This document shows, in pieces, positions 1-12,400 of a stretch of 64,000 nucleotides of DNA. Position 1 is the stretch's first letter; each line of letters starts with the position of its first letter. The notes under the pieces were generated by a model that was not told the origin of the DNA, made no database searches, and saw nothing but the letters and a program-made list of their open reading frames with translations. The position numbers were made by a program, and so were the translations under genes. The stretch covers positions 14,237,307 through 14,301,306 of the forward strand of contig CM072151.1 in the NCBI GenBank assembly GCA_036850595.1, written 5' to 3'. The DNA comes from Rhyacichthys aspro. Lineage: Eukaryota > Chordata > Actinopteri > Gobiiformes > Rhyacichthyidae.

Positions 1-467
1 ATATGGCAAAGAACAGGGCCTGATAACGACTTCCTCCCTCCGGGGAGTAAATACCACATAACCCATGTAACTCATTATCTGCTCCTCCTGGTCCCAAACC
101 TGCTTCCACTCAGGCTTTATAGTCCTGCTTGTGCTGCAAACAGACAAGCAGCTTTTTAACTTGATCAATGCTTGAAGCCAGCAACAGAAATCTATCAAAT
201 GTCCCACCGGCTCTTTGCAGTTGCTTCTAATCCCCTTCTAGGAGATCTCTATCAAGGTATGATGTCTATTGATGCTTGGTTTCTCTTGGGTCACATGCGG
301 TTTGGATCTGTGGATTCAGGATGTTAAATCAAGGATAAGGATGTTGTTTATTCTGGCTTTAATTGGGTAGGAAAGGTTCATTATTAGGAAGGAGCCAAGG
401 GTCGAGATTTTTGAGTCGTAAGAAACTATTTAAATATACCATCGCATGTTTGCCCTTCAATACTCAC
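1..467 (-). other. crlf1: crlf1 intron 6 (partial)
   Basis: Sequence 3' of the donor GTGAGT that follows the WSDWS exon. I looked on the minus strand for the family's C-terminal exon (segment resembling RRELKQFLGW) and did not find it, so this is intron and the gene continues beyond the left edge. Confidence 0.75.
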
Positions 468-3400
468 CACTGTTGGGTGTGGAAGCAGCCGTCGGGTGGC
501 TCCAGTCGCTCCAAATGCCCGGCTTCCTGGAGCCATAGATGCCCACTGGCCGGCATCTTACCTGGACAAAATAAACTGTTCCAGGATGGAGGCCGGCTAG
601 GCGACACGATGTCTGGTTTCCAATATCATCCACCACCTCAGAGAGGAAGAAAAAATATATATAGGCTATGTATAAATCACAGCCACCACAGCACCACATG
701 AACAAGAATGTATGAGTGGTTTATTTTTTGGACACTAATCAATATAAGTACATCAGACTTTGCAAGATTAAATCACACAGGCTAATTTTCCATCTGTCCC
801 ATGGTAAACTGATAACATAAAGGCACATAGACAAGCATTAGATTCACAGCAGTAAAAAAAACTGCTTAACATAGCAAAAAATAATGTATTAACACATCAA
901 AATTACATAAAGGCAAAAAAAAGATATGCAACAAATGTTAAAAAGAGATGTGCATAGACAAACTGAGATACATACAACATTTGCAAAAACACGTATTCCA
1001 TAGTCTATGTTAGGAGTACATTTGTCATTGTCGAACAGCTATTGTTGGTGTTGTATCCCAAGGTGATATTTGCTTAGGATGGTCATTTTTTAATGTGGTC
1101 CTTCACTATTATTTATTGGTGCATTCTTACAGTGAGCCGAGGAGGAGTAAAAGAAAACCCCTAACCTAAGATCTAAACATCAAAGAAACACTAGTAAAAA
1201 GCCCTTCCGCTACACTTTCAGATCAAAGCTATGTTTCAGATTTTCTACTAATGGATAACTGGCAGCTGTTAAGATTTTATTTTTTTTGCTTTTCAATGAA
1301 ATCTCACAAAAGACTGTGGAAACGCAGGGAGAGCAACTTCTGCGTTCATCGTTTAAAGGATGCATTTGTGCTGCGCCTCAAATATTTCCGCCGCAGCCTC
1401 AGAAGTGTCATAACTACAGAGGAGTGTGTGTGTGCTTTGGACTGTGCAGTATGTGTGGGACTACCTTCCATTCAGTGCTGTCCTCCAGTCTGTAGCGTAT
1501 CTGATATTTGGCCTGAAACAGGATGTCCTTGAGCTCAGGGGGGCTGGCCCAGTGGACGGTCAGCTGGTCATCCAGATCACCCACCCGGGTCACCTGCACC
1601 TTGGCCGGGGGGTCTGTAGTCACTGCACATACGGCAGCAGACAAAAACGTACGATTTGTATGGCATACATACAATCAGCAAGACATATAGGATACAAAAC
1701 AACTGGAGAACATAAACAGTGGGTTACATCATTTGTCTTTATCAGTAGTGTCAAACTGAAAGTGATGAGGGGCCGTGATATTTAATGAGAATCCTTTCAG
1801 GGGCCGAAGGAGATAAAATTTTAAATGTGAGATTTCAACTTCATTTGTGAACAGGTTTTAGTTTGATTTGACCAGATTTTAATTGGATTTAAACAAGTTA
1901 TATTTGGATTTGAACAGGATTTAGGTGGATTGGCACAGATTTTAGATGATTTGAACAGCTTTTAGTTGGATTTGAACAGGTTTTAGTTGGATTTGAATAG
2001 GATTTAGATGGATTTCAACAGGTATGTATTAGGTTAATATTTGTAGCAAAAATCAAAACCACCACCACCAAAACATGTTCACATTCAATCTGTTTAAACC
2101 TAGCGCCAAAAATGTAAACTTCTAAATGTATTGAAGGGCCACATAAAACATTGCAAAGGGCCGCTTTTGGCCCCCGGGCCTTGAGTTTGACATGTATGGT
2201 CTATATAAACATTTTTATCAAGGCAACTCTGATAAAAGCCCAGATCAAATCAAATGTATAGGATTCATGCTGCTGATCCAGTTAGCACACTACACAGCTG
2301 TTAAACTGCAGACTACTGGCTTTGTAACAGCTTAGTCAGTGGTTCCTCTTTAACTCTGTCCTCAGTCAGTAAAAAATAAAACTTTTACCTACTGCAGTAA
2401 AATCTGCAAACACATCAAAGCTTTTCTGGAAGCACAGACAAAGGAATATACAAGGTGCCATAAGAAACGAGAGAAGAAAAGAACTATTAAACCATCTAGT
2501 AAAAGTGTTTCCTGTTTGTACAATTAGGACAGCCTCATGGATTTGCTCAAGATTTATCGGTGCATGTGTGCTTCATAACCCAAGCAACCCCTATCACCAT
2601 AAAAAAGAGCTTTTTTAAACATTTAAATTTTGCATGCACCAATACTCAGTCCTCCTATAAAAACTGGTGGTCAGTGGTGATGGTTAACAGGGGAAGAAAA
2701 GAACTCAGTGGCAGACAATATCAGTTTCTAAACGTGGGAATCTATCAAAGTACTTTTGTAAAAAATAAAAAAATGAAAAATGAAATGCTAAATAAAAAAT
2801 GAAAAGCTATTTTTCACATTGAAACACAGATGAAGCTGTTCTCTGAGACGCAGTGTGTGCATAGTTAACTTTACAACTAAACAGTTTATCTTTGAGAGTC
2901 GCAGCCTGTACCGAAAGCATTATTGGAGGGAGTACGCCATGAAACAGATGGACTCTTTCCGAGCCATATGCACGAGATCAAACCAAACATATAAGAATCC
3001 ACTTTATCCATCTTTACAAGGTTCCTGTTCTTACCCACGTCCAGGATGTCCAGGGTGGTGATATCAGAAGCAGCAGAGCCCAGCTGATTGGTTGCTTCTA
3101 CCCAGATCTCATAGGGAGTAAAGAGGGCAGGGTTGCGGGGGATGTAGCAAGAATAACGCTGTTTGCCTGTTCTATAATTTCCACACTCCTCTTCTCTCTC
3201 ATACCACCTGAGCAAAAATAAAAAGCACGACTAAGTAAACCATGTTGTCAAAAACGGTTTAAAAAGCTCCAATAGTGGAACTACAAAGTGCAGTGTCTCT
3301 GTGTTGTGTGCTAAGCTAAACGTAGAGCATTGGTTGCTAGTCTACCTGAGTGGTGTTGGACGAGGTTGACTTGGCTAGGTGATCCAGGTCTGGGGCGCTC

Positions 3401-4022
3401 ACCTCAATTTGTACTTGAGGGTGTACTTGGTTCGGATGTGGGTCTCACCCCGCCCCCCGGGGCTCCACTTGCAGCTCAGGTCCTTAGCGTTTCTGGACCA
3501 ACATGTTAAATTCACTGGCTTTTCTGGGGGCACTGGTGAAGAAAACAATGTGACTTTTATTATGCTGCTTGCTTTAAAACACTCAAGTGCATGGCTTTCT
3601 ACAAGAGTTCTGAAGAAAAACTTAAACTTACTGCCCACATACAGACAGGAGCCGGCCAAAATGTGTCCATCTGCTCCGTGACACATGAGGTTGTCTCCAG
3701 ACTGCTGCCTGGAGCCGCTCAGGTTCTGGAGAGTGACGCTCACCATGTCTGTGCTCATGACACTGTAGGTGCTACTGGGCAAACGCACACCGTTCAGTGT
3801 CCAGTAGAGCGACCCGGTGTGGAGGTTTACCTCAGGACTCAGGGTGCAGGTGGCTGTCAGACTGGAGCCGATGAGCAGGACGGGATCCTGCGGTGAAATA
3901 ACTGCTACGTCTTAGAGAGGAAGAAAGAGAGCAGAAACTCAAACCAATTATTACACCATGAGAATGTAATTACACACCTTTTTGGAGTAATCTGACTCTA
4001 ATTTATTTTTGAAGATGGCAAT

Positions 4023-4059
<37 letters not shown>

Positions 4060-5515
4060 CTGCTGTTTTTTCCTCTAAAGCTGGGCTACTGTAATTTCTT
4101 GTTTTTTTATTAGTTGTTTTTATTTTATTTTTTATTTGTTTTATTAGTTGTTGATTAGTTGATTCCTTTACATAACACTAATGTTTATAGATTTTTCTTT
4201 TGTAAAACCCGGCATTAGTTTAGTGAGAGTAACATTTGCTTACTGATTCAAAAATGTCCAAAGACATTTTGTGTGTAAGTTAGCATCAGCAGAACTGCAG
4301 CAGGAGCCCGGTGCATATTTATGACCCTGTAATGAGGAGGATTTATGATGTTCCAGAAGGATCACACAGAAAGGTCACTCTAGTGTGTCAGTTATGTCTT
4401 TGAATGCTTTTCCACGCAATGACCCGTCTTCAGGCTTGTTCTGTCAGTTTGCCTTTATGATTGATGCCCATGAGACACCCTCTTCAGTGTGTCTGAATGT
4501 TACCAGTGGGCTGTTTCACAGCCATACACAGGTTAATGTGTTGAGTTTTATGATCTGTGCTCCAGGTGGGCTGGGGGCAAGTAATTTAACATATGCACCA
4601 CTAAAGCACAGCCTGTGAGTGCCTTATAGATGCTGTAACTGGTATCTTCATCTATGGAGTACTATGTCATGTAATATGTAGTTTGTATGCATTCACAAAC
4701 AGGCAAGTGTTTTTTTTTACCTCGTAAAGAACCACATCACAAATCAGTTTATCTGTCTCATGTCTCGGCTGCTGACCTGGAATATTGTTCTCCAGTTTCC
4801 TTCATGCAACAACGCTGATGAACACGGTTTGTTTTAATTTATCTCATCTGCTACATTATTTTAATGATTAATAGACCTTATTCACAGTGTAATTCACGCT
4901 CAGGCACAACATCACATCTGATCATCGCTGTTTTGCTGAATTTAGAAACACTTTGTAGAGAATGAAACAGAACATACTATCAACAATGAGAGTTTAGTTA
5001 TTGAATTTATTAAAATTTGATCTAAACATACTACAATTTTATTACAATGTCAGGAATGTTTAGTAACCTTAAATCAACCATAAATAACTATTTGAGATGC
5101 TAATGGCTTACTTTAATTCAGTTGGGGTTATATATAGCAAAAATAAGACGTATTTATAGAGCTTGTAATATGCTTATTGCCCACTCTCACAGTTTAACAA
5201 AGGCCCAGGGGAGCACAGACACACACCTATGATAATTATTAAAGGTGCGGTGTTTCACGTTGGAAGAGGCCAAGTAAACTTTTGCGGTTACTTTGATCAA
5301 CTGTGGAGTTCAACTGCAAAATAAACATTCAGACAGGAGTGGCAGTGGAAGGATAAGGGATGTTTAGAGGGACTTATGTGATATATGATGTAGGCCTTTA
5401 GAAGCTCAACATACATCCCATAAACTCCAGAAGAAGGGGCTAAGTACTTACGCGTCGAGGAGAGAAACCCATGTGGAGCAAGAAGGAGGAGGAGGAGAAA
5501 CATGAAGCGAAGCAT
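468..5515 (-). CDS. crlf1: Cytokine receptor-like factor 1, six 5' exons (partial, runs off left edge)
   Basis: Secreted class I cytokine-receptor-like protein; family members pair with CLCF1 (cardiotrophin-like cytokine) and signal through the CNTF receptor. Exons read on the minus strand: 5515-5452, 3910-3632, 3532-3403, 3207-3035, 1622-1465 and 636-468. All have GT-AG borders and the reading phase is kept throughout, giving 324 codons against 422 in human. Residues 1-21 are a leucine-rich signal peptide. An Ig-like domain spans about 23-114 (SLYWTLNG, SGDNLMCHG and LAGSCLYVG blocks). Two fibronectin III modules follow, with PPEKPVNLTCWS at the start of the first, paired cysteines, FTPYEIWVEATN, and the WSDWS box at 310-314. 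N-glycosylation sequons lie at N84, N122 and N275. The ATG at 5515 has A at -3. The exons encoding the C-terminal tail are outside the window. Teleosts carry crlf1a and crlf1b; which one this is cannot be told here. Confidence 0.95.
1743..2198. mobile_element. hAT-like non-autonomous DNA transposon (MITE)
   Basis: The 456-bp element ends are imperfect inverted repeats: the left end is CAGTAGTGTCAAACT and the inverted right end is CATACATGTCAAACT. It is flanked by near-identical 8-bp direct repeats, GTCTTTAT at 1735-1742 and GTCTATAT at 2199-2206. The GTGTCAAACT end and the GGCCCCCGGGCCTTGAG block near the right end resemble common fish hAT element termini. There is no transposase frame. The interior is largely a 21-bp minisatellite. 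Confidence 0.65.
1842..2029. repeat. 21-bp minisatellite, about 8-9 copies
   Basis: Tandem units beginning GATTTGAACAGG start at 1865, 1886, 1907, 1928 (20 bp), 1948, 1969, 1990 and 2011, with a degenerate unit before the first. Units differ by a few substitutions. The array lies inside the hAT-like element in crlf1 intron 4. Confidence 0.85.
3911..5451 (-). other. crlf1: crlf1 intron 1
   Basis: A 1.5 kb intron. It contains a (TA)15 microsatellite at 4026-4055 and otherwise AT-rich sequence. No exon or recognisable repeat was found in the rest. Confidence 0.85.
4026..4055. repeat. (TA)15 microsatellite
   Basis: Uninterrupted TA dinucleotides in crlf1 intron 1. Confidence 0.95.
5452..5515 (-). 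CDS. crlf1: crlf1 coding exon 1 (signal peptide)
   Basis: Encodes 21 codons plus one base. A short basic start (MLRF) is followed by a run of leucines and a likely cleavage region before the Ig-like domain. The donor reads GTAAGT. The first codon completed across the junction is His22, followed by VAVISPQDP, matching the start of the mature family protein. Confidence 0.9.
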
Positions 5516-6417
5516 GGTTCAGTTCCTCTCTGGTCTTCTTCTCTGTCCCGTACGAGTGTAGCTCTGACGCGAGGACGTGGGACAGAGACCCACACTTGGA
5601 GGCACTGCGGCACACTTCCTGTTTTCAGATCACATTTGCTCCGTACAGACACAAAGTTGGAGGACGAAGCTGAGTACGCGCTGTGTATGCGGTGTACGCA
5701 CGAGTTTTGCGTCCATTTAACTCCCAAAGTGTCTCTGCTGCAGATCCAGCACTCAGGTTAATACTGTTTGCTCCTCCCTTGTTTTCTCTCACAGTCACAA
5801 GTGATTAGTGCTGCTCAATTTTGTCCCTCCCAGACACACTCCCACAACACGCACACGGGCTGCTAATGGCTGCTAATGCGCGATGTTTAAAGTTGTGTTG
5901 TGCACTGTTAAAAAGATAATACTGGATAGTCAGACAGAAAGATAAAATAGATATAGCATCATACTGTTTTGAACTATGGTGGAACAGGCAAAAACTAACT
6001 GCAGGTAAGATATAATTCATTCTACACATGTTTGTGAACTATTATATTAGGAAACTGTGGGCTGTGGGTTTATTTATTAGTAGTTTTTTCATTATTGTTT
6101 TGATTTTGATGCCAACTGGGTCTAATTATCACCTTTCTGTCTCTAAACTAAAAGTAGTAGTGCACCGCAGTGGAGGCTCGTTTGCAGGTTGTGTACTTTT
6201 GGAGGGGCAGCGTGTGCGTGATGATGATGATGATGGTGACGCCACGGCCAGCAGCTCCTCAGCGGCGCAGACGGGAGGCGAGCTGAGGCAGCAGCATCCG
6301 CAGCAGCAGCAGCAGCAGCAGCAGCGCCGCCACAAAGGGAGCTCAGTGCTGCTACAAGCTCGACCAGCTCTCCGCGCTCTTCTCTTCGGGATTCGGATGC
6401 TCTCGCTCGGCGGCAAC
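5516..6417. promoter_or_regulatory. Head-to-head intergenic region between crlf1 and tmem59l
   Basis: The two start codons are 902 bp apart and face away from each other, so both promoters and 5' leaders should be in this stretch. The tmem59l side (about 6170-6480) is CpG-rich and contains GAT and CAG triplet runs. A direct 10-bp duplication (GGCTGCTAAT twice) lies at about 5858-5878. I see no convincing TATA box, and the transcription start sites cannot be placed from sequence alone. Confidence 0.6.
6289..6324 (+). repeat. CAG triplet repeat in the tmem59l 5' region
   Basis: CAG CAG CAT CCG is followed by eight uninterrupted CAG units at 6301-6324, about 95 bp upstream of the chosen tmem59l start and in the same reading frame. 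A GAT run at about 6219-6235 lies slightly further upstream. Confidence 0.9.
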
Positions 6418-9400
6418 ATGCGCTGCTCCTCGGCATTGCTCTCGGTGCTCCTCGCTGGACTCGCGGCTGCGTCCTCGGATCTTTTTGACAACCAACTGGG
6501 CGACATCAATTACTGCAAAAAGCAATGCCAGCTCACGATCAAAAACAAAAGCCCCGCTAAAGTAAGTTATTTCCGTTTGGCTATCTCTGCAAAGCAAAAA
6601 AAAAAAAAAAAGAGAGAAAAAAAAGCGCATTTTAATGACAACTGCATTACGCTACCCGACGTCTCAGCGCCTGCCTGTGATCAAATCTGGCGTAAACAAA
6701 AAAAATACACATAAAAGAATCATTTCAATCTCGTGAAATGCATTCGGTTGAATTTGTTTGTACAGGCTGTGTGCGTAATGACAGCAGAATGCAGCCTCCC
6801 GTTTTCCTCCGCATCTCCGGGATGCTACATCACAGTTAGGCCGAAAATGGACGCACAGCTCTTTTCTTGTGCATCTTAAAGACTGTTACCAGAAGTAGGC
6901 GATGTTGATTAAAAATGTAAATAACATATGATCCTCTACTTGTATGGAATAATATCCGTCAGGCCCAGCACTCGGTAAACCATTCACGGATGAAACAATT
7001 GTGCTTTATTGACTTTTTCCTCCTGGTGCACACAAGGCCACGCAGGGCCCCACGAGAGAACAGAGCTGTCTTATACTGGTTTTATTGATGCACCTCGTCC
7101 TCTGCGTGGTTTCAGGTGTGGTTCGGGCATCTTGCAGGAGCAGGAGCTGCATAGGCCCGCAAGCACCTGCTGTTTAACCCTGGAGTTTGAGAATCAGGAC
7201 GAATATCTGGGAAATGATGTTTTGTAAAGCAGCGAAGCCTTATGGCTCAATTTCCTGGTTTGGGATAATGATAGCTCTTTGTTTTTGTCTATAAACAAGG
7301 AAACGGAGGTGGAGATGTTGACAGGCACAATGCTGTAATGAACCCTTCACGGTCGCGTTCCGGGATCTCTTTGTCTAGCCTGTTTCTAAATCACCCACCA
7401 GAGGGCGCTGTTTTATTACATTGTAGTGCAGATTTAAGCCATTGTGACTGGAATAACTACAATAATATACACCTTCCACACACAGTGCAAATTTTCAGTT
7501 TTGTTTGTGTTTTATGTGGAGCTATAATACACCAGTGGCGTTGTGTGATTTAGATGTGTCATAACACATCCATGTCACATTTGGGTTGATCCAAAAGTAC
7601 AGGGGACGTGTCTAATTTGATTTCCCATCCTCTTGTCCCCTTTGTTCCTCCTTGTGGTGCGGCTGAATGATAGGACTCCATAATGAACGCCTGTCACCGT
7701 GGTTGTCGCCTCTACTCCATCTGCCAGTTTGTCAATGGCAACGCGGGCTTCAATACCAGCAGGGAGGAGTGTCAGGGAGGTGAGTCAGTCTGTTGATTTT
7801 TCTCTTGGTGGGACGAGGGGAGGGTATCACAGGGCCTCAAGGGCAAAGTTCAAACTCCTAAGGGCCCAGTCTTTTAAATGGCCTCCCCAAAAAAGACTTA
7901 AGTACACACAGTTATGCGTGTCCTAACTGGATACACAGGATTTTCTGGTAATGTGTTAAGTTTTTATCAAAAGTGTACAAGATAAAACGTATTAGCTGCT
8001 AATATATGATAATGTAATATAATATAAATAATAAACTCATTTCTTTGTTCTGCCTGCTGTCAATAAAGGAGGTGGCAGATTCAGGAGGTATTTCCTGGCA
8101 GTTTGTGGCTGTTTCCCTGTTGGACTGCTAAATTGGAAATCAATGATGTGATTTGCTGTCCAGACAGCACATGCCCCATTGCCCCCTCTTTCACTTGTGT
8201 TAACGTGTAGTGAATCACATCTGCAGGGCCAGCACATAGAGTCACTCCTGTACATCTTTATTTTCTCTCATAAACAGTCTGTTTCCAGTCTGTCAGCATA
8301 CTACCCTCAGTACTACACCCCACCCTCTTCCTCACTTTAATGCTTTTTTTTTTTTAACATTGTTTATTTCTCTGTATCTTTTTCTGCAGCATGTCAAGAG
8401 GCATACATTAAGCTGCTGGAGCAGGAGGCCTGCAGCACCGGCTGTGCCAGTCAGCCTTCTGAACCTGAGATCAAAAGGAGGAAGGTCAGTGGCAGTCAGT
8501 GGCTAGTCATGCAAAGAAAACAGAAGTTTAAGGTCACGCTTATATAAGTAGAACTGAACAACTTTACCCCTGAGTTTTTAAAGAGACATTTATTTGTGTG
8601 AGATTATGACTTGCTTTGCACTCAGTCTTCAGGGAAAATCCACTAATTGATTGGTTAGAGGATTTCAAGATAATATAATATAACACTCTTGATCAAAAAA
8701 CTGCTCAAATATACATAACGAGCTTGAGGTTATTTATGAAGTATGGAACAATAATAAAACACAATCAATTTTATGAATAAATGAAAGCTATTGAAAACAT
8801 TTCTGCTGATAAGAAAAAACACCCATTATAAAATACTTTTTTAGTTCTGCATATATAAGTCTTGACTGAACTTCCTCCCTTCACAGCTTAAGGCCATGAC
8901 CCTTCGCCCCAAGGCCCCCTCTGTGATGGAGGCAGTGTCCAGTTGGTGCAATGACATCGTGAGCTCTGCCCAAAGCTTCATCTCCTCCACTTGGACTTTC
9001 TACCTGCAGGCGGATGATGGCAAAGTAGTGGTTTTTCAGGTAGGACATAGTACTGTTGAATCATTTATTTATCCACTTTTAATTCTGATTACATATACTA
9101 GACGCAATGACGTTCACGATCACAATTCTGTTTTGTGGCCAAATAAGTCCTAGTCGTTCAATAATTGAGCATTGCTTATGCCTCCTGAAAGGGACTAAAA
9201 CATTATCAGTTAAGCTAACATCTACATTGTCTTGATGAAGAAATATAGCCTGTGTTTTATGTTAAAGTGGTCAAATTCACAACAAGTACTTGAATTGTTT
9301 TTAATTTTGTCCCATCCCTCAGTGCTGTGCATATTTAATAAGCTGCAGCTCTAGATATGGTGAGCTCACATCAGAAGAGATACAGATACTAATAAAAAGA

Positions 9401-12400
9401 GTTAGTTATATCATTTTTCTGTCAATACCGATACATTTTTCTCAACTCAAATTGAACTTACACATGATTTGTTTGTTATTTAGACCTACTTTCGGATTAT
9501 TGAAATGGCAGTGTTTAAATCATAGTGTTTTTTTCCCATGTTGTGAAGTTTAACACATAAATATATTGTTTACATTCAGGCACCCACATAATGAGCAGTA
9601 TGAGAAAACCACCCAACCATATTCTCTGCATTTCAAAAGCACACAAGACCTGCCTATGTGTCAGAGCTTTTTCTGTATGCATTACGTGACTATATGTCAA
9701 ACTTAGCTTTATAATTAAAGACTTCTTCAGGAAATTATAGAGCTTATGCACAGTAACCCATACAAAAGGCCTTGTGTATAAAAGAGCCGTCTCTTATATG
9801 CTGAGATTTATTATCAGATATAAGGAGCAGTGTGCAGGCCGGGTTGGGAAGCCTCAGACGCAGCCGCCACATAACATGAAATTACCAACATTTCTTTTGG
9901 AGCGGGTAATGGATGTGTGCTCTTTATGGCAGTGACATGCAGTCTGAGGCAGTGAGGGGAAGGCGGGCTCCAGGCGGCACTGAGAAGACTATCAGGCCTG
10001 TGTTTAGTGGGTACCTGGCGCTCTGCCACCGACCTGACAGATTGACTCTTTGAATGCTGAAACAAGAGAAAAAGTCCGGCTTCATTGAGGGATATTAGAG
10101 CGGAGAACAAGTGCACAGTGTCTCCAATAAAGATTGTGTGACTGTCTGCAATGAGTTGATTGCATCTGTTTGGATGTGTATGGTTTGGGAGGTTTCTCGT
10201 TAATAGGATTTATCACCAGAAGAATAAAAGAAGAATTAGTGGCTGGCGTTAGGTCAAAATCTTTCTACTTCATCCTACTTTTTTGTGGAGAAAAGTCACT
10301 GCTTTCAATTGGGCTGTGTTGTGTTAGCGAGCCGGCAAATTAAACTTGCTATAAGGCTGAATACAGAACATGACGTCTTTACCTCATTACGTTTTTACAA
10401 TTACATTAGTCAATCTGCCAGACTGGATTTGAAAGGAACAAAATGAATGAACGCGTGAACAGAACAGAAACTGAACAAAACGGTCTGGTGATTTGTCAGA
10501 TTTTGGAAAGGAGTGTGAAGCAGATTTCCAAATGAGACGCCATGTTTTCTCACCTTTAGAGACTTAGCGTGCTGTACCCATATGTGACGCACCTCTTGAC
10601 AGTGATTATGTTTCACACAAACACAACACCTTATGACAGTGTGATCCATTTACCGTTGTTAATGTAGAGCTAGATACTACAAGTGTATGATCTTAGTTTC
10701 TTAAATGATAACGAGTCTCAGATGAGCATGTTAAAGCTCAGTATTTGTGTCTATTAAACACTAACCATGGTCACAATCAATCAGTGCCTTTTAGAAATGC
10801 AAAATACCTGTTAATGTTTTGGTGCAATATGCATAAAGACAGGAAAAGTAGAATTCCCAGGATATCTGTAAACAAAGCTAGTGTTGAATAAAAGGAATTT
10901 CTATTTTGTGAGAATAATTCGATTTTAAAGGTAATCCAGTATTTTATTAATCAGTTTTGTTGTTCTGTTGATAGATTTAAAAGGAGCCAGAGTGGTGTTT
11001 ATATGTTTTCCATCTGAATAATCCTATTTCGAGACATCCAAAACATTTAAAACCAGCCAAGTATTACATAAAAGATTGTTTTTAATTGTGTTCTTACTCT
11101 TTTCCATTGATGTCTGAGACATTGCTGAACTCTGTAAACCCTCCTTCTCTCTAAACCAGAGCACCTTTTACGTTCCCTCTAGTAATGCTTTGCAGATGCA
11201 GATCAGGCTCCACTCATTCTGATGGTTAGATCTCGTCGGTCTGCAGCCAATGAGAATCCTCCCCCTCACATGTGCCCTCTTCCCCAAAACCTTCACACTG
11301 GCGCTGCATCTGGTTTCAATGCACTCTGTCAGAAAACATTGCACACTGGGGGTAATAAACCCGGTTGTGAAATAACTTTTTCAACAGTGGAGGTTTGGAG
11401 AATTTTTAAGACCTGTTCAACCCACGGGCCTTATCTGCGCTCCCTGGACATGACCCCATCTAGTCTTATGGAAAACAAGCACCAAAAAAAATCACAATCA
11501 ACACAACATTTGTAAATCATGAAAATTCACTGATAATTTTAGTTGTGAGATGTATAAATACACAGGGAAGCTGACGTTGGTGTTTTATAATATAGTTCAG
11601 CAACTGTTGTTAAGGAGGGGGGTCATCAATGGGGAGCCAAAATCCTCTTTTAATGAGTTCTCAGAGGGACCAAAACACACTGACAGCAGTCTGTGTGAAG
11701 CATAAGCAGGTTTTCAGAGGCGCTGCCCTATTTCAAGAGTGGATCTGGCATCAAAATAAAAAAAACACTTTATACACTATAGCTACAGTTAGAATAGACC
11801 TTAAATAATGTTGATGTAAATGCAGTCTTCTACCGTCACATCTAAAATTGTTTGTTTTTCTCAGAGCCAGCCCGAGGTGGAGTACTCTGTTCCCGAGCTG
11901 CAGGCTCCTCGCTCTAATGTGGCAGACAAGCCCTGGCCCCAGGTCCACTCTCACACCCAGAGGCCCCATGGTGAAAGCATATCCATGTCCACTTACTTCG
12001 TCTATGAGGGATCGAGTTTGTGAAGTTCTATTAACAAAGTATATGATTCCAGGTCTGAGAGGACATGGAGAGAAAGGAGCCTCTAAAGCGGGAGGGAAAG
12101 GGAAGCACCCAGTGCAGCACACAGACGATCCCACAGCTGAGCACGACTTCCTCGGATGTATGTCAAGGTAGGCTCTGACAACAGGCTGAGAGCTATTTCA
12201 AACTTTGGGATTTAGTATTTGTGCACATTATTAGGCACCGATCTGTAAAATCAAATCCCTAAAATGTAAATAATAAACAAATGTAATAGAGCCTTAGAGC
12301 TGTGAAGTATTGGAACACATAGATAAACTGCAGAGACTCTGTATGTCTTAAGCAGGAGAAGTTTATTAACATCAAATACAGGCCCGGAGACAGTTGAACA

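Larger units (their letters stand above)
637..3034 (-). other. crlf1: crlf1 introns 4 and 5 (interrupted by the exon at 1465-1622)
   Basis: Intron 4 (1623-3034) carries a hAT-like MITE at 1743-2198, listed separately; the remainder is AT-rich without recognised features. Intron 5 (637-1464) is AT-rich and I see nothing in it. The neighbouring introns 3 (3208-3402) and 2 (3533-3631, only 99 nt) are short and plain. Confidence 0.8.

Noticed and set aside
363..701. Plus-strand 112-codon frame
   Set aside because: Antisense shadow of the crlf1 WSDWS exon, which reads correctly on the minus strand with splice sites and family match.
1842..2029. CRISPR-like direct repeats
   Set aside because: Units abut without spacers and drift in sequence; this is a minisatellite in a vertebrate intron.
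6028..6714. A separate 228-residue polyglutamine protein
   Set aside because: Its last part is tmem59l exon 1 read past the splice donor into intron 1 (ending in poly-A-derived Lys runs). Only the upstream extension is retained, as a finding.
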